DNA of 64,000 nucleotides from Prevotella sp. (GTDB lineage: Bacteria; Bacteroidota; Bacteroidia; Bacteroidales; Bacteroidaceae), in assembly GCA_017469955.1 (NCBI GenBank), contig JAFUFJ010000019.1, forward strand, positions 1 through 64,000. Direction: 5' to 3'. Below the pieces are notes generated by a model, which worked only from the letters and a program-made list of their open reading frames with translations, made no database searches and was not told the origin of the DNA. Shown piece after piece: positions 17,723 through 27,378 of this stretch. Each line of letters opens with the position of its first letter. Within the stretch, counting starts at the first letter, position 1. Position numbers and translations under genes: made by a program.

Positions 17723-19543
17723 TCAATCTTTCCAATTAGGGTTTTGCACCATGTTGCTATTCTTGTTTACTTCCGTGTAAGGAATCGGGTAGAGATACAT
17801 CTTGTCGCTCCAGTCAACATTAAGGATATCAATAGGAGTATAAACTACTTGATTAGAACCTTTCACTATCTGCATACCCAGAATCGGCTTTTGGAAGATG
17901 GTCTCTGCCTCGCGCCAACGACGGATATCATAGTAACGGTGCTCCTCAAATGCCAGTTCACAACGACGCTCATTATGAATCACTTCGCGAAGTTGTTCGC
18001 GTGTCATTGTTTTGTCAAGACCGTAATTCTTGTCTTTACCAGCCTCTATACCGGCTCGCATACGAATAGTCTGAAGCACAGCCATGATGTCATCCATGTA
18101 TTCATCACGCTGATCGCTTTCATTTGCAGCTTCTGCAAAGTTCAGCAAGATTTCGGCATAGCGGAAGTAAACCCACAGTTCTGTATGGCTACTGTATTCA
18201 TTGGCAGTCTGGAAATTATTCATAAACTTGCCCATATAATAGCTTGTCTGATTGAAACGACCAGAACCGGAAGGATTGTTTGAACCGCCTTGATAGGTGT
18301 CAAGCTGTGTATTAAGCCACAAAGAACCTTGATGCAACACCGTATAGTCTAAACGCGGGTCACGATTTTCATAAGGCTTCTGCGGATCATATGGATAAGA
18401 ACTTTCTCCTCTTGGCTTTCCATCCTTCATGACAAAGGCATCGACAAGGTTCTGAGTAGGATTGGTTCTTCCGTTTCCTAACTTGTTTCCAGAGAAACCT
18501 AAAGGACCGTTGCTTCTCTCTACAGAAGTTCCGCTGCCATTATTTCGGAAGAAAATAACCTCACGAGTGTCATTTCCAAAATAATTAATGAAAATATTGT
18601 AAAGATTGTCAACGAGCCTGAATTTAGTTCTGTTCATCATGCTTCCCGAACCAACGATACCATAAGTCTTGAAGAAGTCTTTGGCTACTTCTGCTGCAAG
18701 TGTCCAACGAGCGGGGTCATAGTCAGTATAACCTACGTACGGATTTCCCTGTTCCAATGTTTTTCCATTGAATAACGGGCTTGCTGCATAAAGGAGCAAG
18801 CGTGACTTAAAAGCTATGCAAGCCTGTTTTGAAGGCGCATGGGCAAATGAAGTGGCATCACGCATTGGTATGGAGCGCAACGAGTCTTGAATGTCATCAA
18901 GCTCACTTATAATATAGTCTACACATTCGGCAAACGTGTTGCGTGGCAATTCAAGATTGTCATTAATGTCAAACACCTTGTCGCCAATCAACGGAACTCC
19001 ACCATAACGCTCTAACAACTGGAAATAGAAGAATGCACGTAAAAAGCGAGCCTCAGCCTTATAAGAAGATCCAAGCGGACGGAGCTCTCCCGTTTCTGGC
19101 TTACCTTCCTCATTAATGACTTCTTTTGAATTGGTATAAGTAACATTAAAAGGTACGCGATCTATATTATTAATAAATATATTGCACCTTCTTATTGCTT
19201 CATACCATGTATCCCAGTTCATGTCAGACGAAACCTGATTGCTTGCGGTATAGCGTCCTGTCTGCAAACGCAGAACATCTGGATCGCTGTCCATGTAAAG
19301 GGAAACCGCATCGTCTGTTGCTGCATCAAGAAAATCACTGCCAACTCGGTTGTATCCACTTGGCAAGGAAGAATAGATTCTGTTCAAGAAACGAACAGCT
19401 TGAACACCTGCAGAGTCTGTCTCAGAGAATACATATTCTATCGTGTATTGGTCTACTGGCAGACTTTCATAATCATCGGTGCAAGCCGTAGCAAAAGCTA
19501 TTAAGGCACCAAATAACAGAATATTTATCTTAATTGATTTCAT
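17723..19543 (-). CDS. SusD/RagB family nutrient-binding lipoprotein
   Basis: The protein has 606 residues from the start used here, with a lipoprotein signal ending FATAC. TPR-like helices follow (ARFLRAFFYFQLLERYGGVPLIGDKVF, the family's most typical motif), and the C-terminus has RRCELAFEEHRYYDIRRWREAE and YLYPIPYTEV. It captures glycans or peptides at the surface and closes over its SusC partner. Upstream in-frame ATG codons (19552, 19579) are possible; 19543 puts the signal at the start. It lies 16 bp after SusC (19560-22655) and 2 bp before SusC (14646-17720), so it could serve either. Confidence 0.93.
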   Translation of the reverse strand: MKSIKINILLFGALIAFATACTDDYESLPVDQYTIEYVFSETDSAGVQAVRFLNRIYSSLPSGYNRVGSDFLDAATDDAVSLYMDSDPDVLRLQTGRYTASNQVSSDMNWDTWYEAIRRCNIFINNIDRVPFNVTYTNSKEVINEEGKPETGELRPLGSSYKAEARFLRAFFYFQLLERYGGVPLIGDKVFDINDNLELPRNTFAECVDYIISELDDIQDSLRSIPMRDATSFAHAPSKQACIAFKSRLLLYAASPLFNGKTLEQGNPYVGYTDYDPARWTLAAEVAKDFFKTYGIVGSGSMMNRTKFRLVDNLYNIFINYFGNDTREVIFFRNNGSGTSVERSNGPLGFSGNKLGNGRTNPTQNLVDAFVMKDGKPRGESSYPYDPQKPYENRDPRLDYTVLHQGSLWLNTQLDTYQGGSNNPSGSGRFNQTSYYMGKFMNNFQTANEYSSHTELWVYFRYAEILLNFAEAANESDQRDEYMDDIMAVLQTIRMRAGIEAGKDKNYGLDKTMTREQLREVIHNERRCELAFEEHRYYDIRRWREAETIFQKPILGMQIVKGSNQVVYTPIDILNVDWSDKMYLYPIPYTEVNKNSNMVQNPNWKD

Positions 19544-19559
19544 ACAGTGCATATTATAA

Positions 19560-22500
19560 TTAGAAGTTGAGTTTAACACCGGTGAAAATAGTACGCTGCA
19601 GAGGTGAACTTGTAAATGTTACTTCCGGATCAACAAGGTCGCATCCAGAGAATGTCAACAAGTTTTGTCCTTCCAAGAACACTTTTACACGTATACCGCC
19701 AAGTATGTTGTTACAGAATGCTTCTGGAAGATTATAGGCAATAGATGCATTCTTTAAACGAATGTAATTGCCGTTCTGCATCCAGAGTGAAGAACCATAA
19801 TAGCCACCATAGTTATAAGTATTGCCACCTGCTGTAAGTCGCGGATACTTGGCTGTAGAGGCTGTTTCTGGTGTCCAGCGGGCAAGCATGTTCGTATAAG
19901 CTTGTCCGTAACTGTTGCCAATTGGTTGGAAACCTTCTACAAGCGTGCGGTTGTTTACATAAAGGTCGCGATTGTAGACTCCTTGCCACAGCATGGAAAA
20001 TTCAAAACCTTTCCATTCCAATCCAAGGTCTAATCCGAAATACTGTACAGGTTTATCTCCACCTATGACTACGCGATCCCATTCGTTGATGACCTTGTCA
20101 CCGTTCTGGTCTACGTATTTTACATCGCCTGGCTGTACATCATATCCTACCATGACTGGATAATTGTTGGCAATGTCTTCTGCTGTCAGGAAACCATCTG
20201 CCTGAAGACCGAATATAACACCTTCGGGACGTCCTGTCTGTCGTAAGTAATTATAAGGAGTTTCTTGCTCGTCCATGAAAAGAAGTTTCGTGTGAGCAAT
20301 GCTCCAGTTTCCACTTATATAATAGTTAAGAGCACCTATATTGTCTTGCCATGTAAGGGTAACATCCCATCCATAACGACGTGTGCGACCTATATTCTCA
20401 TATGGATAGGTTGCTCCAAGTATTGCAATACTCTTTCCACGTTGCTGAAGCAGGTCGAAATACTTGTCGTTATAATATTCTATCGTACCGCTCAATCTGT
20501 TTTTAAGGAATGCCATGTCAAGACCTATATTAAGCTTATTGGCCTGTTCATATGATATATATGGATTAGCCAAACCGTCCTCTGTCACCCAATATCCATT
20601 ACTACGCTCTGAACCTAAAGGATATAATGCCGTCAGATTCGTCGAATAGGTCTGTCTCCAGATATAGTAACCTGAGTTACTTACGCCATTTCCGGTTCTA
20701 CCCCATGTACCACGAATCTTCAGTTTGTGAACCCATGTAGCCGGTTCCATGAAGCTTTCCTTGCTAATATCCCATCCGAGACCTATTGCGCCGAACGTTC
20801 CCCATCGGTTGCCTGGAGCATATCTGTTGTAGTAGCTTTCCGTAAGGCGTCCCTGTATGAAGTACTTCTTAGCATAGTCATAACCAAAACTCTCCATGAT
20901 GTTTGAAGGAATCATTGGCAAGTCATAGTCGTCTATCTCATGACGAGTGTCTCCCATAATGCTTCCAGAGACTGTATGTAATCCGAACTGACGTTTATAG
21001 TCAACCGATAACTGACCATACAAGTTATGATAGTTGGAAACAGATGAGAAATTATTTGTCTGTGGAGACGGCGAACCATATTGAGAATAAACGGGATTTC
21101 CTGAATCGTTAATACTGAATTCATACACAGGATTACGCTTGGTACGTGTAATAGCTGTACGCGTCTGCGTTGTTACATTACCGAGGAATTGAGCCGAAAG
21201 GCCTTTGACTACGCGATTGAAATCGTAGCGCAACTTACCCGTTGCCATAATATCGCGGGTATTGTCTGAAATGTATCCGCTTTCCATGACCTGCGAAACG
21301 AGGTTGTTCTGGAAAGAATAGTTACCTCCAAAGCTTCCGTTTTCGTTATAGACAGGGTAGGCATTGTTAGGAGTTTGGAATACGGTCAGCAGCAAATCAC
21401 TATAGCCACTTCCGCTTCCGCCAGGCTGGTTTCCTTCTATAATTCGTCCGATAGCTGAAAGTGAAGCCGTAAGATCCTGTGTAACGTTAATGTTAACTTT
21501 CGAAGAAATGATATAGCGATTATAATTCAAATTCGTATTATAGTCGTTGTTCTTATTAGTCTTAAAGAGACCTTCCTCGTTCATATAGCCAAGATTCACT
21601 ATATATTGTGCAATCCTATTACCTCCAGACACATTCAGGTTATACGACTGTGTGGTGGCATGGCTGTTCATTACCTCGTCTTCCCAGTTGATATTAGGAT
21701 GTCCGTAAGGATCGCTACCTGTCAAGTAAGCCTGATAGTCATTGTATGTATAGATTTGTGCCTTGCCGTCATTCTGCAAAGCCTCATTCAGTAAGTAGGC
21801 ATACTGTGAGGCTGAAAGTGGCTTAAGGCTCTTAACATTACTATGCACACCAAACTTTCCTGTCAGCGAAAGACTCAGTTTTCCTGCCGTAGGCTTCTTG
21901 GTCGTAATGACAAGTGCACCGCGCGAACTCTTCATTCCGAGGAACATTGATGAAAGAGCATCACGCTCCAGACTTACTGATTCAATATCTTCTGGATCGA
22001 TGGAGAAGAAAGAACGCTCTACACCGTCCACAATAACTACTGGCGATACACCACGCGAAGTGATGTCAAAGCGTGTATTATCACTCAAAGAACCAGTTCC
22101 ATAGGTCGATGGCAGACTGCCTATAAGGTCAACTCGTGTGTTTGATGAAACACTTGTAAGAGCCGAACCGCGATATTGGGAAACGTTCAGTCCTGCGATA
22201 CGTCCTTGAAGTGCCGGCAAAATGTCCGTAGAGATATATTTCTCCAAATCCTTATTATAGACAGTCGCTACAGAACCAAGGTTGTCTTCACGGGCAACCG
22301 TCTCACCAAAAGGTCCTGTAATATCCTTGTTATTATCTACAAAACGGTCAAGAAGATGGAATGTATACGCCTTGCGTGCTCCCACTTTCTCTTCCTTATA
22401 TAGATATGCCATGTGTGTAAAGGTCAGTATGTCGGCCTCTGTGCATGCCAACGTGAATTGACCCTCACCGTTTGTCGTTGTTGAAACATCAGTTCCCTTT

Positions 22501-22655
22501 ACCTTTACGATGACGCCTGATACAGGTGAATTGTCCTGTGTATAGACGACACCGGTAACACTTTGTGCCTTTGTTGTGAACGAGAAGAATATTCCCACAA
22601 CCATTAGCACAAGTGATAACAACCGATGCTTGTTGTTTAATATATCTATTTTCAT
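19560..22655 (-). CDS. SusC/RagA family TonB-dependent transporter, divergent signature
   Basis: The protein has 1031 residues. The signal ends TTKAQ, followed by a carboxypeptidase-regulatory-like domain (SVTGVVYTQDNSPVSGVIVKVKG). The plug contains RFDITSRGVSPVVIVDGVERSF, and where most SusC proteins read AxYGxRxANGVxxxTTK this one reads SSMFLGMKSSRGALVITTKK, placing it in a divergent subgroup. The barrel ends FTGVKLNF. It is preceded in the transcript by the DUF4961-like lipoprotein (31 bp) and followed by SusD (16 bp). Confidence 0.93.
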   Translation of the reverse strand: MKIDILNNKHRLLSLVLMVVGIFFSFTTKAQSVTGVVYTQDNSPVSGVIVKVKGTDVSTTTNGEGQFTLACTEADILTFTHMAYLYKEEKVGARKAYTFHLLDRFVDNNKDITGPFGETVAREDNLGSVATVYNKDLEKYISTDILPALQGRIAGLNVSQYRGSALTSVSSNTRVDLIGSLPSTYGTGSLSDNTRFDITSRGVSPVVIVDGVERSFFSIDPEDIESVSLERDALSSMFLGMKSSRGALVITTKKPTAGKLSLSLTGKFGVHSNVKSLKPLSASQYAYLLNEALQNDGKAQIYTYNDYQAYLTGSDPYGHPNINWEDEVMNSHATTQSYNLNVSGGNRIAQYIVNLGYMNEEGLFKTNKNNDYNTNLNYNRYIISSKVNINVTQDLTASLSAIGRIIEGNQPGGSGSGYSDLLLTVFQTPNNAYPVYNENGSFGGNYSFQNNLVSQVMESGYISDNTRDIMATGKLRYDFNRVVKGLSAQFLGNVTTQTRTAITRTKRNPVYEFSINDSGNPVYSQYGSPSPQTNNFSSVSNYHNLYGQLSVDYKRQFGLHTVSGSIMGDTRHEIDDYDLPMIPSNIMESFGYDYAKKYFIQGRLTESYYNRYAPGNRWGTFGAIGLGWDISKESFMEPATWVHKLKIRGTWGRTGNGVSNSGYYIWRQTYSTNLTALYPLGSERSNGYWVTEDGLANPYISYEQANKLNIGLDMAFLKNRLSGTIEYYNDKYFDLLQQRGKSIAILGATYPYENIGRTRRYGWDVTLTWQDNIGALNYYISGNWSIAHTKLLFMDEQETPYNYLRQTGRPEGVIFGLQADGFLTAEDIANNYPVMVGYDVQPGDVKYVDQNGDKVINEWDRVVIGGDKPVQYFGLDLGLEWKGFEFSMLWQGVYNRDLYVNNRTLVEGFQPIGNSYGQAYTNMLARWTPETASTAKYPRLTAGGNTYNYGGYYGSSLWMQNGNYIRLKNASIAYNLPEAFCNNILGGIRVKVFLEGQNLLTFSGCDLVDPEVTFTSSPLQRTIFTGVKLNF

Positions 22656-22686
22656 ATTTCTATTATGATTTTAACGTTAAGACTTC

Positions 22687-23757
22687 TTATTCACATTCAA
22701 ATTGGAACAAGAACGGCTGCTTCTCTTCTGGCAGTGGCGTTCCCAATTGAGCAAAATCATCATCCGACTGAGTGACCGTTATTGATCCGTCACTGTTGGT
22801 GAAATAATACTCGATGCGTTCGATAACTTCGTCTTCAGGCACTCCAAACAATTCTACGGGCCAGAATGTGATGTTGTAGGTGTCGCTATAAGCATTCTCA
22901 CGTTCCATGCGGCTTTTTGCGTCACGCGTATTCAACATATACTTTCCACCATTCACAGTATATGCTGTTCCCTGCAAATAGATGTCGCCAACGCCAGTAA
23001 GACCATTCTCAGCTGCCGACCCTTTAAATGTGAAAGTCACAAAGTCGTTCTGCAGACAGGTCATGGGAGAAATCTTGTTGAAATGGTCATTACAGAAGTC
23101 AAGGGTAATACCTGTTCCGCCGACCACTTCAAAGCAATCGCTGCTAAACAGCACTTTCTTGTGGTCATTGCCCCCAGAGAAACCGTCGTCTGTATGGTTT
23201 ACAAAGACGCCAAGATGACACTTCAGGTTCTTCTCACCTACATTAGTCGTTATATATATAGTATAGGTAGGAAACTGGTTGTTGATGATATTAAACTTGT
23301 CGTCGGTCTGGAAAACCACCCATTCCATGTCGTCAAGCACATTAGTACCAACTCCATAGTCCTGAGTCAGGCATTCCACCCACGTACGTCCGCTGCCATT
23401 CTTTGGTAACGAGGTTGAAGGTATGGGCGACATGGTGAGTATCTGGTCATGGTCTTCAGCCAAGTCACACTTATAGGTCACACGTCCGTTCTCAGCCACT
23501 TTCCAGCTTTTCGGTGCCAAAAAGCCCACAACAAAATTAACTCCGTTATGATCTTCGTGACATTCAATATGTCCTCTAAGCGTGAAAGTTGCTTCTGTAT
23601 TTGCTTTTGCATAATAAACTTCGTTTCCGTTCTCATCGATTTGTGCCACGATGAATTCGTCAATGTATACACAACTGGCCACGACAGCAGCAACGATGGC
23701 TGCCAACAGCAGGAAGTATGTTTTATACAGTTTCAATGATTTGATGTTCTTTTTCAT
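22687..23757 (-). CDS. Surface lipoprotein, DUF4961-like
   Basis: The 356-residue protein has an N-terminal hydrophobic segment ending VVASC, a lipobox. The rest is beta-rich with TLRGHIECHEDHNGVNFVVGFLAPKSWKVAENGRVTYKC early and EDEVIERIEYYFTNSDGSITVTQSDDDF at the end. This pattern and its position between a SusD-linked DUF5004-like gene and a SusC gene fit the DUF4961 family of SusE/SusF-like surface proteins. It probably binds substrate outside the cell; the ligand is unknown. The family name is from memory, not a search. Confidence 0.6.
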   Translation of the reverse strand: MKKNIKSLKLYKTYFLLLAAIVAAVVASCVYIDEFIVAQIDENGNEVYYAKANTEATFTLRGHIECHEDHNGVNFVVGFLAPKSWKVAENGRVTYKCDLAEDHDQILTMSPIPSTSLPKNGSGRTWVECLTQDYGVGTNVLDDMEWVVFQTDDKFNIINNQFPTYTIYITTNVGEKNLKCHLGVFVNHTDDGFSGGNDHKKVLFSSDCFEVVGGTGITLDFCNDHFNKISPMTCLQNDFVTFTFKGSAAENGLTGVGDIYLQGTAYTVNGGKYMLNTRDAKSRMERENAYSDTYNITFWPVELFGVPEDEVIERIEYYFTNSDGSITVTQSDDDFAQLGTPLPEEKQPFLFQFECE

Positions 23758-23769
23758 ACTTCTGCCCTC

Positions 23770-24222
23770 CTATTCGTTAGATTCATGATACAGAGTATAT
23801 ACATAGGTGTTGCTGTAGCATCCTGGCGACAGCGTGATAGAGATGGCGCGATCACCGTTTACTACAGGATAGTTGAAGTCGAGGCTTATGGCTTCACTTG
23901 CCCCGTTCTCCATGAACGACAGCAACATCGGGTGTTTCGGGTCGTTGACCGACCACGTGCCACTTCCATTCACCACAAACGGCAAATAGTTCTGAATATG
24001 ATAAGACCCGTCTGAATTCAGCTGAAGCTGGAAACGTGTAAAGTCCATTGATTTCGTAATATCAACACCATTGCGTGTCACCGTCTTGAGTTTCCATATA
24101 CCACTCATGTCTTTAACGGCCTCTTCCACGTCATAGGGGTTAGAGTCGTCGTTGAAAGTGCTACATGAAGCCATCAATACCAATGCCGCAAAGGCCAGAA
24201 AAAATCTATTGATGTATTTCAT
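23770..24222 (-). CDS. Small lipoprotein, DUF5004-like lipocalin-type fold
   Basis: The 150-residue protein has a lipobox (LVLMASC). The sequence MSGIWKLKTVTRNGVDITKSMDFTRFQ followed by short strands and GTWSV resembles the small lipocalin-like DUF5004 family found in Bacteroidetes uptake loci. It sits 12 bp upstream of the DUF4961-like gene and 15 bp downstream of SusD, clearly within the operon. Function unknown; an accessory surface binding role is inferred. Confidence 0.6.
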   Translation of the reverse strand: MKYINRFFLAFAALVLMASCSTFNDDSNPYDVEEAVKDMSGIWKLKTVTRNGVDITKSMDFTRFQLQLNSDGSYHIQNYLPFVVNGSGTWSVNDPKHPMLLSFMENGASEAISLDFNYPVVNGDRAISITLSPGCYSNTYVYTLYHESNE

Positions 24223-24237
24223 ATCCTTGTTTTTAAG

Positions 24238-26109
24238 TTAGTTTTCATAATATGGGTTCTGAATGAGATCGGGCAGTTTCACAATCTCATCATAAGGAAT
24301 TGGCCAGAAATACATTGCCTGACGGAAGATATGTTTGCGCACATCCACCACGCGCCATGTATATCCTGTGTTCATGTTTGTTCCGGTATGCGTCAGTTCC
24401 AGACCGTGCATCATGGCGTTGTCTGTCTCCTCGGCTATCATCCAGCGGCGCACATCAAAGAAACGGAAACCCTCAAACGAGAGTTCAAGACGGCGCTCCA
24501 AGCGGATAGCCTCGCGCATTTCTTCCTGTGTCATGTTTGCCTTCAGACCGTAAAGACCGTCTTCGCCAGCCTCAATACCTGCCCGACGGCGAATGAGTTT
24601 CAGGGCTTCATAAGGACCAATCTCCGTCGAACCGAGCATTTCCGTATAGTCTGGACCGTAGTATTCGTTGGCAGCTTCGGCATAGTTGAGCAGAATCTCT
24701 GCAAAACGAATGAGCGGACGCGACATTGGAGGTTCCACGAAATAGTTGCCGGCACAGTTGCGATGCACCATTTTCTTGATGTACAAGCCTGTCGGCGTAC
24801 CCGAATATATGGCATCTTCGGTAGCTCCGTCACCCAGACAGGTATACACCATATGATTGGCATTGCCTGCCGACATCTGCTTCATGTTGTTCACTGTCAC
24901 GGTGTTGCCAAAGCGCGGGTCACGATTTTCCTTTGGAGTCAGTGGGTTATATTGATACTTTCCCGTAGGATCGTCAACGGCTTTACCGTCGGCCATTGGG
25001 AAAGCTGCTGCCAAGTCATAGTAGATGTAGCCGCCATACTTGTCGCCTCCGCACGACGGAGGGCAGTAAAGATCGCACACACGAATGCCTTCTGGCTCCT
25101 TTTTCTGCAGGATTATCTCCTGATAGGCTCCGTAAGGATACTTGAAATCCTCATATGACGTCACGTCAGCAAAGTCGGCTGCAAGCTGTACAGCATAGTA
25201 TCCCCAGCCTGGTTCGTACTCGTTGTTGTTGTCATCGTCGGCATGAACCTCATACAAGCGATAGTCTCCTGTCGTCATTGTCATGATGCGCCGCGACGCA
25301 TTGATGGACAGTAACCAGCGTTCTTTATCGTAGTTTGGATAGCCAAGCAAGTCTTTCGTCTGCTCAGTTCCAAACCCGCTTCCGTTATGTAGTGGACTTG
25401 CTGCATCAAGATACATACGTGAGAGCAGACCATAGCAGCAGGCTTCGTTGATGCGGCCATTGGTACTACCCGACGTACGAGGACGCAAGACGTTCATAGC
25501 CAGTACGGCATTCACCTCGTCGGCTATGTATTTAACGCAATCTTCATAAGTGTCGCGGGTCGATTTCACCTCGTCATCTGCCGTATAGAGCACGTCGCCC
25601 AAGATGGGAATGCCACCGTAATGGCGCAGCAAGATGTAGTAATACCAGGCACGCAGGAACTGGCACTCGGCAATATACTGCTGGCGTGTGCCCTCGGCCA
25701 TTGGCGTATCACCGATGCGTTTGAGAAACTTGTTGCAGCGACGGATGTTGGTATAGCACTTGTTCCATGCATCATCTGTCACAATGACGGGGTTTACCGT
25801 TCCGGTAGCGAAGGCCATACCGGTGGTGATGGCAGTCGTTGCACGGAATTCAGCCTCGTCACAAGCCACCTGAAGACCACCGTTTGACGACATGGTGTTG
25901 TGTCCTCCAAAGCGGTCACCGTCAGTGTCGAAGCCGATGTCGGTGTAGATTTGCGTCAAGAAGCCTGACGCATACGTACTGTCAGCGAAAACTACCTCTT
26001 CGTCCAAGTCGGTGATTACCGTCTGGTCAAGGTAGCTGTCGTTGCATGAAATTACCCCCCCTACAACAAGTATCAGGGAAGATAAGCCCAAGAAGTTTTT
26101 TAGTTTCAT
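24238..26109 (-). CDS. SusD/RagB family nutrient-binding lipoprotein, first gene of the operon
   Basis: The protein has 623 residues with a lipobox (GGVISC). The typical SusD motif is present as CQFLRAWYYYILLRHYGGIPILGDVLY, and the C-terminus has RRLELSFEGFRFFDVRRWMIAEE and YFWPIPYDEIVKLPDLIQNPYYEN. It leads the six-gene transcript with no SusC upstream, contrary to the usual SusC-then-SusD order. The promoter was not identified: no TAnnTTTG is visible in the 200-bp AT-rich region upstream. Confidence 0.93.
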   Translation of the reverse strand: MKLKNFLGLSSLILVVGGVISCNDSYLDQTVITDLDEEVVFADSTYASGFLTQIYTDIGFDTDGDRFGGHNTMSSNGGLQVACDEAEFRATTAITTGMAFATGTVNPVIVTDDAWNKCYTNIRRCNKFLKRIGDTPMAEGTRQQYIAECQFLRAWYYYILLRHYGGIPILGDVLYTADDEVKSTRDTYEDCVKYIADEVNAVLAMNVLRPRTSGSTNGRINEACCYGLLSRMYLDAASPLHNGSGFGTEQTKDLLGYPNYDKERWLLSINASRRIMTMTTGDYRLYEVHADDDNNNEYEPGWGYYAVQLAADFADVTSYEDFKYPYGAYQEIILQKKEPEGIRVCDLYCPPSCGGDKYGGYIYYDLAAAFPMADGKAVDDPTGKYQYNPLTPKENRDPRFGNTVTVNNMKQMSAGNANHMVYTCLGDGATEDAIYSGTPTGLYIKKMVHRNCAGNYFVEPPMSRPLIRFAEILLNYAEAANEYYGPDYTEMLGSTEIGPYEALKLIRRRAGIEAGEDGLYGLKANMTQEEMREAIRLERRLELSFEGFRFFDVRRWMIAEETDNAMMHGLELTHTGTNMNTGYTWRVVDVRKHIFRQAMYFWPIPYDEIVKLPDLIQNPYYEN

Positions 26110-26129
26110 GTTAGAATTAATTTATTTTA

Positions 26130-26143
26130 AATTATCGATAATT
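26130..26143. promoter_or_regulatory. 14-bp perfect palindrome upstream of the SusD-led operon
   Basis: AATTATCGATAATT is self-complementary and embedded in AT-rich DNA 20 bp before the SusD start codon. It could be an operator or simply part of the AT-rich leader. Confidence 0.35.
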
Positions 26144-26271
26144 ATAATTTTAAGACGTTTATGCAGGTCATTTCCTTGAAATGAATTTTATTTTTTTAGT
26201 TAATAAATATTAAATAATAGTAGTTATTTTAATGGTCATCCCTATTTGTCTTTCATATCAGCGGTGAAAAA

Positions 26272-26303
26272 TTTTGTTTCCCGGCTTTATTCCACTACCT
26301 TTG
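26272..26303 (+). promoter_or_regulatory. Promoter of the C1 peptidase gene
   Basis: TTTTG at 26272-26276, a 19-bp spacer and TACCTTTG at 26296-26303 match the Bacteroidetes consensus. The start codon follows only 10 bp later, implying a very short or absent leader. Confidence 0.7.
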
Positions 26304-26313
26304 CAGCCGATAT

Positions 26314-27372
26314 ATGAAACGTTTTTCCTTTTCCATCCTGCTGATTGTCCTGCTGACTGCTACGGGTTGTCGTAATGACAAGCCGACCGATGATGCCGGG
26401 AAAGGCAGGTATCTGTTCACTGATGTGGTCAGACTGAAGACCACACCCGTCAAATATCAGGGCAAGAACCAGCTCTGTTGGGCTTATGCCATGCTGGCTA
26501 CCATCGAGACTGAGCATCTCGAAGCGGGCGACTCGGTGAACCTTTCTCCCGACTACATCGCACGGGTCTACCTCTCTGAACTGGTCGGCAACTACTTCTT
26601 CTCCAGACAAAAAAGCGATATTTCGATGCGCGGCATGGCGCCGATGCTGGTCCATCTCATACAGAAATACGGCATCGAACCCTTTGACACCTATTTCTGT
26701 CCGGAGGCCATCAACTACAACGTGGTGTGCCGGAAGCTGCAAAAAATAGCTGATTCAGCCTCTTCAAAAGAGCAACTCGAGGGGAATATGGAGCAGTTTT
26801 TTGACGACAACATCGGATTTCTGCCCCGATTCGTGTTCATGGCCAGCGTCGAATATACGCCGCTTGAGTTTGCTCACAGCGTGTGCAGGCGCAACGAATA
26901 CGAGTGGATCACCAGTTTTTCTCACCATCCTTTCTATGAGTCGTTCGAGTTGGAGGTGCCCGATAACGTCTTTCACGACGAGTTTTTCAACCTGCCCATC
27001 GACTCGCTGATGGCACACATCGACACAGCTTTGCTCCACCATCATGCCGTATGCTGGGAGGGAGACACCAGCGAACCCGGTTTTTCCTTTGCCGAAGGCG
27101 TGGCTGAACTGAAAGGAAGATGGCCGGCCGACGTGCGCAAACTGCAGCAGCAACGCCAGCGTCTCTTCGAAAAAGGACGAACAACCGACGACCATTGCAT
27201 GGCGCTTGTGGGCATTGCCCATGGCGAAGACGGACGGAAATACTACCTTGCAAAGAACTCCTGGGGCACCAACAACCCCTATGGAGGCCTGATGTATCTC
27301 TCTGAAGACTATGTGGCGATGAAGACGATTGCCGTCGGCATGCCGGAAGAATTTCGTGAAACCAGAAAATAG
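26314..27372 (+). CDS. C1 (papain-like) cysteine peptidase lipoprotein
   Basis: The 352-residue protein has a lipobox (LLTATGC, about residue 20). The papain-family catalytic residues appear in order: Cys55 in KNQLCWAYAMLATIE, His294 in DDHCMALVGIAHG and Asn315 in AKNSWGTNNPYGG. Size and motif context resemble bleomycin-hydrolase-like aminopeptidases of the C1B type found in Bacteroidetes, here exported and lipid-anchored. It is divergent from the SusD-led operon and 6 bp upstream of a HAD phosphatase. Confidence 0.88.
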   Translation: MKRFSFSILLIVLLTATGCRNDKPTDDAGKGRYLFTDVVRLKTTPVKYQGKNQLCWAYAMLATIETEHLEAGDSVNLSPDYIARVYLSELVGNYFFSRQKSDISMRGMAPMLVHLIQKYGIEPFDTYFCPEAINYNVVCRKLQKIADSASSKEQLEGNMEQFFDDNIGFLPRFVFMASVEYTPLEFAHSVCRRNEYEWITSFSHHPFYESFELEVPDNVFHDEFFNLPIDSLMAHIDTALLHHHAVCWEGDTSEPGFSFAEGVAELKGRWPADVRKLQQQRQRLFEKGRTTDDHCMALVGIAHGEDGRKYYLAKNSWGTNNPYGGLMYLSEDYVAMKTIAVGMPEEFRETRK

Positions 27373-27378
27373 ACCCGT

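Noticed and set aside
26110-26313. Regulatory small RNA in the divergent SusD/C1-peptidase gap
   Set aside because: Only AT-rich DNA, a 14-bp palindrome and the peptidase promoter are visible; no terminator-like hairpin supports an RNA gene.
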